From: Lutibaculum baratangense AMV1
Lineage (GTDB): Bacteria; Pseudomonadota; Alphaproteobacteria; Rhizobiales; Tepidamorphaceae
DNA: 64,000 nt
Assembly: GCF_000496075.1 (NCBI RefSeq)
Contig: NZ_AWXZ01000016.1
Span: forward strand, 1-64,000
Direction: 5' to 3'
Of the stretch, positions 24,257 to 32,880 are shown one piece after another. How positions within the stretch are numbered: the stretch's first letter is position 1; the number at the start of each line of letters is the position of its first letter. The translations under genes and the position numbers were made by a program. The notes below the pieces were generated by a model, which was not told the DNA's origin, searched no databases, and saw only the letters and a program-made list of their open reading frames with translations.

Positions 24257-26251
24257 ATGCTCGCAGAGGCGGCCGTTCAGGCTCTCGGCATCATCATGGA
24301 GCCCTCGCGGCTCGTCTTCGTGATGCTGGGGACGGTGCTCGGGCTGATGATCGGGGTCATCCCCGGCATCGGGGGACTCGTCGGCCTCGCCCTTCTCCTG
24401 CCCTTCACCTTCGCGATGGACCCTTACACGGCCCTCGCCTTCCTCGTGGGGGTGCAGTCGGTCACCACGACGTCCGACACGATTCCCGCAGTCCTCTTCG
24501 GCGTGCCCGGCACGGTGGGCTCGGCGGCGACCGTGCTCGACGGACATCCGATGGCGAAGCGCGGCGAGGCGGGGCGGGCTTACGGGGCGGCCTTCACGGC
24601 GTCGGTCCTGGGCGGGCTCTTCGGCGCCCTGCTGCTCGCTTTGTCCGTGCCGATCCTGCGGCCGTTCGTGCTCGCCGTCGGCACGCCGGAGCTGCTAGCC
24701 GTGTGCCTCCTCGGCCTCACGCTCATCGTCTCGCTCAGCCAGGGCGCCCTGTTCAAGGGTCTCGCGGCGGCAGCCGTCGGCCTTCTCCTGTCGACGGTCG
24801 GTGACGAGCCGCAGACCGGCATCCAGCGCTGGACCTTCGACACGTTCTACCTGTGGGACGGCATCTCGCTCGTGCCTCTCGCCCTCGGCCTGTTCGCCGT
24901 GCCGGAGATCATCGACCTCGCGGCCTCGAAGCGGTCGATCTCGCAGACCGACACGCGCACCGACCGCTGGCAACAGCTCGAAGGCGCGAAAGACGTCCTG
25001 CGAAACTGGTGGCTCGTCATCCGCTGCTCCTCGATCGGCAGCATCCTCGGCTCGATCCCCGGCCTCGGCTCCTCCATCATCGACTGGGTGGCCTACGGCT
25101 ACGCGGCGCGGAGCGTGAAGGGGGCATCGGAGACGTTCGGGAAAGGCGACGTGCGCGGCGTCATCGCCTCGGAGAGCGCCAACAACGCCAAGGAGGGCGG
25201 GGCGCTCGTCCCGACGCTCGCCTTCGGCGTCCCGGGCTCGGCCTCGATGGCGCTCCTCCTCGGCGCCTTCCTCATTCACGGCATCGCACCTGGGCCGAAC
25301 ATGCTCGGCAAGGATCTCGACGTCACCTTCACGCTGATCTGGACGGTCGCCCTCGCGAACATCCTCGGGGCCGGGATCTGCTTCGCCTTCGCGGGCCAGT
25401 TCGCGAAGATCGCGTCGATCAGGGCCGGCCTGCTCGTACCGCTCATCTTCGGCCTCATGCTGATCGGCGCCTATCAGGGGGCGCAGTCCTTCCCCGACCT
25501 CCTGGTGCTCGGGCTCTTCGGCTCCATCGGCTGGGCCATGAAGCGCCTGAGCTGGCCCCGCCCGCCACTGATCCTCGCCTTCGTCCTCGGCGGGCTGATC
25601 GAGAACTACCTGTTCATCTCGCAGCTCCGCTACGGATACGCCTGGATGCTTCAGCCCGTTCCGTTCGTGATCCTGTGCCTGATCGCGATCGCGCTCGGCA
25701 AGCCGCTCTACGACCGCTTCCGCCGGCCGAGGCTCGCCGAGGGCACGGTGGATCCGCTGCGCCCCCACGCGACCGGCGGGCTCCTTGCGGCCGACATCGT
25801 CATGTGGGCGTGTGCCGCGTTCGTGTTCCTCTATGCGCTCGTCTCCTCGAACAGGTGGGACATCGAAGCGCGGATGATGCCGCAGGCCGTGGCGGTGGCG
25901 GGCCTGATCGCGGTCGGGCTCTTCGCCCTCTTCCGCTACCTCAGGCGGATCCCGCCGATTGCCGACGACCCGGCGGCGCCCGGCGCGCAGCTGATCAAGG
26001 AAGGGCTGTGGCTCGCCGGGCTGATCGCCGGCGTCGCGCTCGTCGGGATGATCCCGGCCATCGTGATCTACGCGTTCGCCTACATGGTCGTGGCCGGCAG
26101 GACGGCGCTCTGGCGCGCGCTTCTCATCACCGTCCTGTTCGGGGCCGGCCTCTACTTCCTGTTCCACATGACGCTGCACATTCCCTGGCCGCACTCGGTC
26201 CTGGGCGATCTCGTGCCGCAGCTGCGCCGAATGACCGGCCGTCTCATCTGA
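24257..26251 (+). CDS. Tripartite tricarboxylate transporter permease, TctA-TctB fusion
   Basis: This 664-residue inner-membrane protein joins the large and small permease components of the TTT family. Residues 1 to about 495 are TctA: GVIPGIGGLVGLALLLPFTF with the GIPG-type loop, and the second repeat SIPGLGSSIIDWVAYG with AKEGGALVPTLAFGVPGS. From about 510 to 655 the chain matches TctB, a four-helix domain starting LLAADIVMWACAAFVFLYAL. Separate genes are the norm, so fusion at this order and length is notable. It works with the TctC-like protein encoded divergently. The leader from the predicted promoter is about 66 nt. The ThDP enzyme gene follows after 41 nt, probably in one operon. Confidence 0.9.
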   Translation: MLAEAAVQALGIIMEPSRLVFVMLGTVLGLMIGVIPGIGGLVGLALLLPFTFAMDPYTALAFLVGVQSVTTTSDTIPAVLFGVPGTVGSAATVLDGHPMAKRGEAGRAYGAAFTASVLGGLFGALLLALSVPILRPFVLAVGTPELLAVCLLGLTLIVSLSQGALFKGLAAAAVGLLLSTVGDEPQTGIQRWTFDTFYLWDGISLVPLALGLFAVPEIIDLAASKRSISQTDTRTDRWQQLEGAKDVLRNWWLVIRCSSIGSILGSIPGLGSSIIDWVAYGYAARSVKGASETFGKGDVRGVIASESANNAKEGGALVPTLAFGVPGSASMALLLGAFLIHGIAPGPNMLGKDLDVTFTLIWTVALANILGAGICFAFAGQFAKIASIRAGLLVPLIFGLMLIGAYQGAQSFPDLLVLGLFGSIGWAMKRLSWPRPPLILAFVLGGLIENYLFISQLRYGYAWMLQPVPFVILCLIAIALGKPLYDRFRRPRLAEGTVDPLRPHATGGLLAADIVMWACAAFVFLYALVSSNRWDIEARMMPQAVAVAGLIAVGLFALFRYLRRIPPIADDPAAPGAQLIKEGLWLAGLIAGVALVGMIPAIVIYAFAYMVVAGRTALWRALLITVLFGAGLYFLFHMTLHIPWPHSVLGDLVPQLRRMTGRLI

Positions 26252-26292
26252 GACGCGCCGCAAGACACGACACGTCGAGAGGGAGCACCACC

Positions 26293-28065
26293 ATGGCCGA
26301 CGTCGAAACCGCGCCTCCTCCGGGGCACAACCAGAAGGACCGGCCCCTCTACGGGAGCGATCTCGTCGCGGAGGCACTGCGCGAGCAGGGCTTCCCCTAT
26401 ATCTGCCTCAACCCCGGGGCGAGCTTCCGCGGCCTGCACGACTCGATCGTGAACCATCTCGGCAACGAGAAGCCGGAGATGATCGTGTGCATGCACGAGG
26501 AGCACGCGGTCGGAATCGCACAGGGCTATGCCAAGGTCACGGATCGCGCGCTCGCCGTCGCGGTCCACTCCAATGTCGGCCTGATGCACGCGACGATGGG
26601 CATCTTCAACGCCTGGTGCGACCGGGCGCCGATGCTCGTCATCGGTGCCACGGGACCGGTCGACGCGGCGAGGCGCCGGCCATGGATCGAGTGGATCCAC
26701 ACGACGAACGACCAGGGCGGGCTGGTGCGCGGCTACACGAAATGGGACGACCAGCCGGGCTCGCCCGAGGCCGCGGTCGAGGCGATCCGGCGCGGCGTGT
26801 TCCTCGCGAACACGCGGCCGAGCGGGCCCGTCTACGTCAATCTCGACGTGTCCGTGCAGGAGGCCGAGCTCGCGGAGCGGCCGCGCTTCGACGACGTGTC
26901 GCTGACGGCGGCGGCGGAGGATCCCGAGCCGCCGGCGGCGGCGCTCGACCGGGCGGTCGAGATCCTGAAGGCGGCACGGAAGCCCTTCGTCTTCTGTGGC
27001 CGCTCGACGCGCAGCGAGGCGGCCTGGAACGACCGCGTGAAGCTCGTCGAAATGCTGGGCGCGAGGGCGACGGCCCACATGAAGCTGCCGGCCGCCTTCC
27101 CGACCACTCACGAGGCCTTCGTCGGCGAGACCGGCTGGCGGCTGAAGGGCGCGGTCCTCAAGGCCATCCGTGAGGCCGATGCGATCGTGATGCTCGACTG
27201 GCTCGACGCCGGCAATACGCTGAAGCTCGCCTTCCCGGCCGGACAGCCCCGGCCGCCGGTGATCCACGTCTCGAACGACTTCCACATCCACCGCGGCTGG
27301 AACATGGACTATGGCGGCCTGCCGCATGTCGACGTGAACATCCCGACGACGCCCGAACCGACGGTCCGCCGGCTGATCGAGCGGCTGGCGGAGGCCCGGC
27401 CTGAGCCCAAGCCGTCCCGGCTCTCCTTCCCGCATGTGGACGCCCCGGCCGGCAGCGGCGAGATCGGCCTCATGGATCTCGCGCGCGCCTTCGCCATCGC
27501 GAGCGAGGGCCGCAAGCTCACGATCACCGGCCGCCCCCTCGGATGGCCGACGAACGCGAACCGCATCGAGCACCCGCACGATTTCCTCGGCCACACCGGC
27601 GGCGGGGGTCTCGGGGCCGGCACCTCGATCGCGGTCGGCGCGGCGCTGGGGCTGCGCGAGATCGGCTCGGAGCGGAAGACGGTCGCGATCCTCGGTGACG
27701 GCGACTACACGATGGGCGTGACGGCGCTTTGGAACGCCGTGACGCTCAACCTGCCGGTCCTGTTCCTCGTCGCGAACAACCACTCCTACTACAACGACGA
27801 GAACCACCAGAAGCACGTCGCCGAGAAGCGGGGCCGGCCGGTGGAGAACGCGCCGATAGGCCAGCGTATGGAGAGTCCCGCCCCCGATCTCTCGGCTTTT
27901 GCGCGGGCCCAGGGGCTCGAGGCCAGCGGTCCCGTGACAGACCTCGCGGACCTGCCGGCAGCGCTCGAGACGGCGCTGGAGCGGCTCGAGGCGGGAGCCG
28001 CCTACGTCCTCGACGTCCATGTGCGCCCCGAATATGTCGGCGAGGCCATGGTCGAACTCGGCTGA
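26293..28065 (+). CDS. Thiamine-diphosphate-dependent decarboxylase-like enzyme
   Basis: The 590-residue protein has the three-domain layout of acetolactate synthase, benzoylformate decarboxylase and related enzymes. The N-terminal PYR domain contains the cofactor-activating Glu in HEEHAVGIAQGYAKV. A central domain follows, and the C-terminal PP domain has GDGDYTMGVTALWNAV ending in VANN, the GDG-to-NN ThDP/Mg signature. It is not a clear acetolactate synthase, since no regulatory subunit is nearby and the region around LNPGASFRGLHDS diverges. Its context of carboxylate importer, hydrolase, UbiD and Mo hydroxylase suggests decarboxylation of a 2-oxo acid intermediate. GAGGGAG precedes the ATG by about 7 nt. 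Confidence 0.85.
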   Translation: MADVETAPPPGHNQKDRPLYGSDLVAEALREQGFPYICLNPGASFRGLHDSIVNHLGNEKPEMIVCMHEEHAVGIAQGYAKVTDRALAVAVHSNVGLMHATMGIFNAWCDRAPMLVIGATGPVDAARRRPWIEWIHTTNDQGGLVRGYTKWDDQPGSPEAAVEAIRRGVFLANTRPSGPVYVNLDVSVQEAELAERPRFDDVSLTAAAEDPEPPAAALDRAVEILKAARKPFVFCGRSTRSEAAWNDRVKLVEMLGARATAHMKLPAAFPTTHEAFVGETGWRLKGAVLKAIREADAIVMLDWLDAGNTLKLAFPAGQPRPPVIHVSNDFHIHRGWNMDYGGLPHVDVNIPTTPEPTVRRLIERLAEARPEPKPSRLSFPHVDAPAGSGEIGLMDLARAFAIASEGRKLTITGRPLGWPTNANRIEHPHDFLGHTGGGGLGAGTSIAVGAALGLREIGSERKTVAILGDGDYTMGVTALWNAVTLNLPVLFLVANNHSYYNDENHQKHVAEKRGRPVENAPIGQRMESPAPDLSAFARAQGLEASGPVTDLADLPAALETALERLEAGAAYVLDVHVRPEYVGEAMVELG

Positions 28066-28080
28066 GCCGGTCACACCCCT

Positions 28081-28110
28081 CGCACCGCTGGAGTGGGCTC
28101 CAGCGGTGCG
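28081..28110. terminator. Bidirectional hairpin terminator
   Basis: A perfect 13-bp stem with a TGGG loop sits in the 54-nt gap between convergent stop codons of the ThDP enzyme and the alpha/beta hydrolase. Symmetry and position suggest termination in both directions, though neither side has a long T run. Confidence 0.75.
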
Positions 28111-28119
28111 GGGGGCATC

Positions 28120-28935
28120 TCAGTGGGCGGAAAGGAGCGCCTCTATCTCCGAGGCGATCTCCTGCGGCACCTCGAGCGGCGTGAAATGCCGCGCCCGTTC
28201 GATCACCCGCATCCGGGCGTTCGGGATCGCATCCTTCAGCGCCTGCGACATCGCCACCGGCGTCGCGTAATCCTCCTCGCCCACGACGATGCGGCAGGGA
28301 AAACCGAACGCCGGAAGCGCGGAGCGCTTGTCCACCGCGCCGAGCATCCGGCAGGTCTCGGCATAGGGCTGCAGGTCGTTCTTCACGAAGACCCCGATCG
28401 CCGCCTCCACGATCTCGGGATTGGCCTCACGGAACGAGTCGCTGAACCAGCGGGTCTTCTGGAAGCCGACGAGGGCGCTCATGCCCCCGTCCAGCGCCTT
28501 CTGCGCCCGTTCCTCCCAGGCACCTCGTGCATCCTCACCGTACCAGGCGGTCGTGTCGAAGAGCCCGAGACCCGCGACCCGTGCCGAATGGCGCTCGGCG
28601 AAGGCGAGCGCGACGCAGCCTCCCATCGAGGCCCCGCAAACGACCGCCGTCTCCCAGCCGACATGGTCGAGGAGATCGGCCAGATCGTCGGCGAAGAGAT
28701 CGATCGTGTACGGACCGGCGGGCTTGTCCGACGCGCCGTGGCCGCGGCAATCATAGACGAGGACGTCCGCATGACCGGCGAGCAAGGGCGTCACCCGATC
28801 CCAGAACGCGCCGTTCATCGCCAGGGAGTGAACAAGAGCGACGCGGCCGCTTCCCGTGCCCTTCACCACCCGATAGGCCAGCCGCGCACGGTCGCGCGCG
28901 GTGACCAAGCCGGACTGCGTCTGCTCGTTCGCCAT
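28120..28935 (-). CDS. Alpha/beta hydrolase, 3-oxoadipate enol-lactonase-like
   Basis: This 271-residue cytosolic hydrolase has a complete triad. The nucleophile elbow is VVCGASMGGCVALAF, the acid is in IVVGEEDYATPV, and the His is in RARHFTPLEVPQEI. The oxyanion region VALVHSLAMNGAFWD is PcaD-like. PcaD-family proteins open lactone rings in aromatic catabolism, but relatives include other esterases, C-C hydrolases and amidases, so the exact reaction is unknown. AAGGAAGAG precedes the ATG. It is divergent from the AbrB-type gene across the third operator-like region, which ties it to the island regulon. Confidence 0.85.
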   Translation of the reverse strand: MANEQTQSGLVTARDRARLAYRVVKGTGSGRVALVHSLAMNGAFWDRVTPLLAGHADVLVYDCRGHGASDKPAGPYTIDLFADDLADLLDHVGWETAVVCGASMGGCVALAFAERHSARVAGLGLFDTTAWYGEDARGAWEERAQKALDGGMSALVGFQKTRWFSDSFREANPEIVEAAIGVFVKNDLQPYAETCRMLGAVDKRSALPAFGFPCRIVVGEEDYATPVAMSQALKDAIPNARMRVIERARHFTPLEVPQEIASEIEALLSAH

Positions 28936-28984
28936 CTTCTCTTCCTTTGCTGGCAGCGGGAGTGACCATTCCCACCGGCTCCCG

Positions 28985-29020
28985 TTGTCATCGACCCCGA
29001 TATGATCGTATTACAGTACG
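28985..29020 (+). promoter_or_regulatory. Promoter with GntR-type operator, upstream of AbrB-type gene
   Basis: TTGTCA (28985-28990) and TATTAC (29009-29014) are 18 nt apart on the plus strand. GTATTACAGTACG (29008-29020) overlaps the -10 box and matches GTATGACAGTATG of the other two island sites at 11 of 13 positions. It is inverted relative to them. This is the weakest of the three matches, but it lies in the same kind of divergent gap. Confidence 0.6.
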
Positions 29021-29110
29021 ACATTCCCGAGGGCCAGTGCCTCTCCCGCCGCGGCGACGAATGCGGTAAGGCGGGTGGAACGCAGAACGGGAGAGGGATT
29101 CGCCGGAGTG

Positions 29111-30208
29111 ATGAAGGCTGTGCGAAAACGGCTCCTGCGCGCCTACGAGCCATTTCGCCCCGACGCGTTCCCCTACCCGAACTTCTTCCTCGCCATCGCG
29201 ATCGGCCTCGTCGGCGCGATCGTCTTCGTCTACTTCTCGCTGCCCCTGCCCTGGATGCTCGGGCCTCTCGCGGCATGTCTCCTCGCTTCGCTCGCCGGGG
29301 TGCCCGTGAAGGCTCCGTCGCGGGTGCGGCCGCCGATGACGATGTTGGTGGGCGTGCTGCTCGGCGCGGGATTCACGCCACAGATGGTGTCGGACGTCCC
29401 GCACTGGCTGCCGAGCATCCTCGGGCTCGTGCTGTTCCTCGCCGTCGCGGCCGGGCTGTGCGTCGTCTACCTCCACAAGGTGGCGGGCTTCGACCTGCCG
29501 ACCTCCTACTTCGCGGGGATGCCGGGCGGACTCGTGGAGATGGTGACACTCGGCCAGGCCAAGGGCGGGGACACGCGGGTGATCGCGCTCATCCACTCCA
29601 GCCGCATCATGATGATCGTGTTCACCCTGCCCTTCATCCTCCAGCTGGTGACGGGGCAGACGATGACGGCGCGGCCGCAGAGCGGCCAGTCGGTCTTCGA
29701 CGCGCCGTGGACCGTCGAGCTCTGGCTCGTCGCGACGGGCATCGCGGGCCTCTATCTCGGGCGCCTCCTGCGCCTGCCCGCCCCCGCGCTCATGGGCCCC
29801 ATGCTCGCGAGCGCGGTCGTGCATCTCACGGGCCTGACCGAGTTCACGCCGCCATACGAGCTCGTCGCGCTGGCGCAGCTCGTGCTGGGCACCGTCCTCG
29901 GCTGCCGCTTCGCCGGGGCGGATGCCCGCTACGTCATGCGGATCCTGTCGATCTCGGTCGGCTCCGCGGTGATCCTCATCGTCGTCGGGCTCGTCTTCGC
30001 CCTCGGCCTCAGCCGGCTGATCGGCATCCCCGTGCTGGACCTTCTGCTCGCCTATTCGCCCGGCGGCCTGACGGAGACGAGCCTCATCGCGCTCGCCCTG
30101 CACGTGGAGGTCGCCTTCGTCGCGACCCACCACGTCTTCCGGGTCTTCCTCGTGATGTCGACGGCGGGTCTGGTTTTCAGGCTCGTCGAACGGCTTCGCG
30201 GCAGCTGA
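29111..30208 (+). CDS. AbrB family polytopic membrane protein
   Basis: This 365-residue hydrophobic protein has the two-repeat AbrB membrane domain often annotated as an ammonia-monooxygenase-like or AbrB-type regulator. Repeat signatures are PLPWMLGPLAACLLASLAGV with YFAGMPGGLVEMVTLGQAKG, and LPAPALMGPMLASAVVHLTG with LLAYSPGGLTETSLIALALH. About ten transmembrane segments are likely. It is a membrane protein unrelated to DNA-binding AbrB, and a transport role is plausible but untested. I preferred the ATG at MKAVRKRLLRAYEP; an upstream GTG adds 12 residues. Its genomic setting suggests export or import of a pathway compound. Confidence 0.82.
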   Translation: MKAVRKRLLRAYEPFRPDAFPYPNFFLAIAIGLVGAIVFVYFSLPLPWMLGPLAACLLASLAGVPVKAPSRVRPPMTMLVGVLLGAGFTPQMVSDVPHWLPSILGLVLFLAVAAGLCVVYLHKVAGFDLPTSYFAGMPGGLVEMVTLGQAKGGDTRVIALIHSSRIMMIVFTLPFILQLVTGQTMTARPQSGQSVFDAPWTVELWLVATGIAGLYLGRLLRLPAPALMGPMLASAVVHLTGLTEFTPPYELVALAQLVLGTVLGCRFAGADARYVMRILSISVGSAVILIVVGLVFALGLSRLIGIPVLDLLLAYSPGGLTETSLIALALHVEVAFVATHHVFRVFLVMSTAGLVFRLVERLRGS

Positions 30209-30218
30209 GACGCCGATA

Positions 30219-30899
30219 TCAGGTGCCGTCGAGCGCCGACCGCGCGGCATTGGCGACATGGGTCTCCGCCGCCGCATGAGCCGCCTTCTTGTCGCCGGCG
30301 AGAATCGCCGCCACGAGGGCCTCCACCTCCTTGATGCTCTGCTTCTGCCGGGCGGGCCGTTCGACCGAGCGCCGCCGCAGGCCCGAGGTGAGGAGGGTGA
30401 GCTTGTTCAGGAGGTCGAATCCGATCTGGTTGTCGGCGCCGGTGCAGATGCGGTCGTAGAACTCGCGCTTGATGGTGACGATCTCGTCGGCCCGGCCGGA
30501 CTGGTAGGCGGCTTTCAGCCGGCCCGCGTCGGCCTTGAGCGCGTCCTTCTCCTCCGCCGAGGCGTTATCGATGAACTGCTCGACGACGAGCCCCTCGATC
30601 AGGCCGCGTATCCGATAGACGTTCTCGGCGTCGTTCCGGGATATCTCCACCACGGCGAGGCCGCGATTGTTCACGTCGACGAGGAGACCCTCGGCCTGGA
30701 GCTGCCGCAGGGCCTCGCGCAGAGAGGTCCGACTCACGTTGAGCTGCTGGCACAGATCCTTCTCGACGAGCCGCGTGCCCGGCCGCAGCGCACCGGTCTC
30801 GATCGCGTGCCGCAGAGACTTGATGATCTTGTTGCGCAGCGGCGCCGGCTCGTGCTTGACGGGCCCGAAGGCGCTCGGGCTCAAGCTGCTCGTCGTCAT
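30219..30899 (-). CDS. GntR-family transcriptional regulator, FCD (FadR-type) domain
   Basis: The 226-residue regulator has an N-terminal winged helix-turn-helix (about residues 20-85: PLRNKIIKSLRHAIETGAL, LVEKDLCQQLNVSRTSLREAL). A C-terminal helical FCD ligand domain (about 90-215) begins near NDAENVYRIRGLIEGL, with metal or ligand-binding candidates in REFYDRI and ETHVANA. FCD members bind small carboxylates and usually repress neighbouring catabolic operons. The ATG encoding MTTSSLSP has GGAAG about 11 nt upstream; two ATGs further up are alternatives. It is convergent with the AbrB-type gene. It is the best candidate to bind the three shared operator-like motifs in the island. Confidence 0.9.
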   Translation of the reverse strand: MTTSSLSPSAFGPVKHEPAPLRNKIIKSLRHAIETGALRPGTRLVEKDLCQQLNVSRTSLREALRQLQAEGLLVDVNNRGLAVVEISRNDAENVYRIRGLIEGLVVEQFIDNASAEEKDALKADAGRLKAAYQSGRADEIVTIKREFYDRICTGADNQIGFDLLNKLTLLTSGLRRRSVERPARQKQSIKEVEALVAAILAGDKKAAHAAAETHVANAARSALDGT

Positions 30900-31067
30900 G
30901 TCGCCATCCATCTTCCGCAGAGCCGGTGCCAACCGCCGCCAGGCGCCGATCCGGCAGATTCCGGGGCGGAATCGCCGCCCGTCCCCGCCATCAGCCTATC
31001 CCATGCCGATAGCGCGGGGCAAAGACGGGGCCATTGATCGACATCATGATAGCCGCTCCCGCCCGCC

Positions 31068-32699
31068 TCACCCCTTCTCAACCGCGCGGACCGGCGTCTC
31101 CGGCTTCATGCCACCCTTGCGCCTGGCATAAGTGTCGCTGCCGTTGTCACGCCAGTCCCCCCTGACCGCAGCCTCGGCGAAGCGCGTCCAGGTCTCGCTC
31201 CAGTCGCCGAGCGAGTAGCCGTGCCAGGGCGCCTGGGGCGAGAGATCCGGCAAGCCGATCTCCTCCCACAACTCCTTCGCGCGCGTCATGTAGGGCTCGG
31301 CCGGCAGGGCGAGCGGCGGCATCGGGGCCTTCAGCGTCGCGTCGATCATGAGCGTGCCTTCGGCGGCGCCACCCCCGGACTTCGGGCCGTGGCCGCCGGA
31401 CCGGTAGGGCGTGACGTGCACGTCCGTCATCATGTTGGCGCGGTAGGCGAGCGACCAGAAGACCGCGTCGGCATTCCGCGCGTCGATGTCGTCGGAGACG
31501 GCCACGACGATCTTGCCGCACTGCGCCTGCAGCGTCGCGGCTCCCTGCAGGCCCCGCCAGACCTCCGTCGGCGGCGTTCCCTTCTCGAACTGCAGGAAGA
31601 TGACCTTGCGGATGTTCGTCAGCGGCTCGTGCATCACGACGTTCCTGATGCCCTTGATGGCGAGCACGCTCTTCAGATGCGTGAGGAACAGGGGCTCGTA
31701 GGCCACGCGCTTGAGGACGCTCGATTCCGACGGCGTCACCTGGCTGATGATCGAGACGAAGACGGGCGTCGACTTGCGGGTGATCGCGGTCACCTGCATC
31801 GACATGTTGAAGTCCTCGAGCGCGACGTGCCCGTGGCTCTCGCCGAAGGGACCTTCCGGCTCGAGGAGCTCCGTGTCGATCAGCCCCTCGATCACGATCT
31901 CGGCGTCGGCGGGCACCTCGAGATCGATGGTCCTGCACTTCACGATGCGCACGGGCTGCCCCATGAGGCCGCCGGCGACCGACAGCTCGTCCTGGTCGAT
32001 CGGCAGCTTCTGCGGCCCTGTGAAGAGCACGGCCGGCGCGCAGCCGATGACGATGGCGCAGGGCATCTTCTCGCCTCGCTCCTTGTACTTGAGCCAGTGG
32101 AGATAGCCGCCGGCGCCGCTGAGCCGGCTCGCCATCCGCACGCCCAGCCGGTCCTGCGCCTTCAGGGCTCCGCGATAGGTGCCCATGTTGCGGATGCGGC
32201 TGTCGGGATCCCGGGTGACGCAGAGCGTGGCGGTGAGATAGGGGGCGCTGTCGAAGCCGGGCGTCGATATCGGCACCGGCAGCGTGGCGAGGCCCCCTCC
32301 CGGACGCGTGAGGTCGTCGCCGGTCAGCACGACCTCCTGGCAAGGCGCCGCGTCGACCATCTCCGGCTCCACGGGCGTCTCCATCGCCCGCACCCACACG
32401 TCCCCGATCTCGGCCACCTCGACCCCCAGGCCGGCGGCGTAGATCTCGGCCGATGCCGCGAGAACCCCGGTGGCGACGGGGATCTCGTAGCTCTCGCCCT
32501 TCGCACCGCGCACGTCCGTGAAGAGGAAGCCCCGGCGCTGCTCCTCGCGCAGGCCGCCCTGGAACTGCCAGCGCGACAGGGGGTGCAACTCGCTGTCCTT
32601 GTCGATCGGCCGATCGATCCGCGTCAGCAGCCCCCTCGCCTCGAGCCGCTCCAGATGCTCCTGCAGATCCGTCGGGGCCAGCGTCTGCCGCACGTCCAT
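31068..32699 (-). CDS. UbiD family decarboxylase
   Basis: The 543-residue protein belongs to the prenylated-FMN-dependent UbiD (de)carboxylases. Family landmarks are NMGTYRGALKAQDRLGVRM, CAIVIGCAPAVLFTGPQKLP, the active-site EPEGPFGESHGHVALED with catalytic Glu residues, and SSVLKRVAYEPLFLTHLK. Members act on aromatic, heteroaromatic or alpha,beta-unsaturated acids. No UbiX flavin prenyltransferase gene lies in the window, so the cofactor must come from elsewhere. GAGGAGG lies about 6 nt before the ATG. It is divergent from the molybdenum large subunit gene across an operator-bearing gap. It is not ubiquinone-pathway UbiD by context. Confidence 0.9.
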   Translation of the reverse strand: MDVRQTLAPTDLQEHLERLEARGLLTRIDRPIDKDSELHPLSRWQFQGGLREEQRRGFLFTDVRGAKGESYEIPVATGVLAASAEIYAAGLGVEVAEIGDVWVRAMETPVEPEMVDAAPCQEVVLTGDDLTRPGGGLATLPVPISTPGFDSAPYLTATLCVTRDPDSRIRNMGTYRGALKAQDRLGVRMASRLSGAGGYLHWLKYKERGEKMPCAIVIGCAPAVLFTGPQKLPIDQDELSVAGGLMGQPVRIVKCRTIDLEVPADAEIVIEGLIDTELLEPEGPFGESHGHVALEDFNMSMQVTAITRKSTPVFVSIISQVTPSESSVLKRVAYEPLFLTHLKSVLAIKGIRNVVMHEPLTNIRKVIFLQFEKGTPPTEVWRGLQGAATLQAQCGKIVVAVSDDIDARNADAVFWSLAYRANMMTDVHVTPYRSGGHGPKSGGGAAEGTLMIDATLKAPMPPLALPAEPYMTRAKELWEEIGLPDLSPQAPWHGYSLGDWSETWTRFAEAAVRGDWRDNGSDTYARRKGGMKPETPVRAVEKG

Positions 32700-32789
32700 C
32701 ACTCTCCTCCTCGAATGCAGGAGCGCAGGGCGCCTTAACGCCTGGCGCCCTTTTCTTCTCGGCCGCCATTTCGAGGGCCGGCCGTAGCC

Positions 32790-32819
32790 TTGTCAAAGCA
32801 TACTGTCATACATTAATAC
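32790..32819 (+). promoter_or_regulatory. Promoter with embedded GntR-type operator, upstream of the Mo hydroxylase operon
   Basis: TTGTCA (32790-32795), 18 nt and TAATAC (32814-32819) form a plus-strand promoter with CATACTGTCATAC at 32799-32811 in the spacer. Over 32 positions it matches the element at 24156 except for one inserted G. Its predicted transcription start near 32826 rules out the TTG at 32821 as a start codon for the downstream gene. Confidence 0.75.
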
Positions 32820-32880
32820 ATTGGACAACGTGACAGGACACTCCGTCGGCACCGGCGGAGCAGGATGGTGCATTGACCCG

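Noticed and set aside
24853-28065. Apparent 1070-residue fusion reading into the ThDP enzyme
   Set aside because: The first 480 codons are an out-of-frame shadow of the TctAB gene. The real ThDP gene starts at 26293 after GAGGGAG.
31021-31060. Fourth copy of the operator motif upstream of the GntR gene
   Set aside because: ATTGATCGACATCATGATAG has no useful match to the 13-nt motif, so autoregulation through it is not supported.
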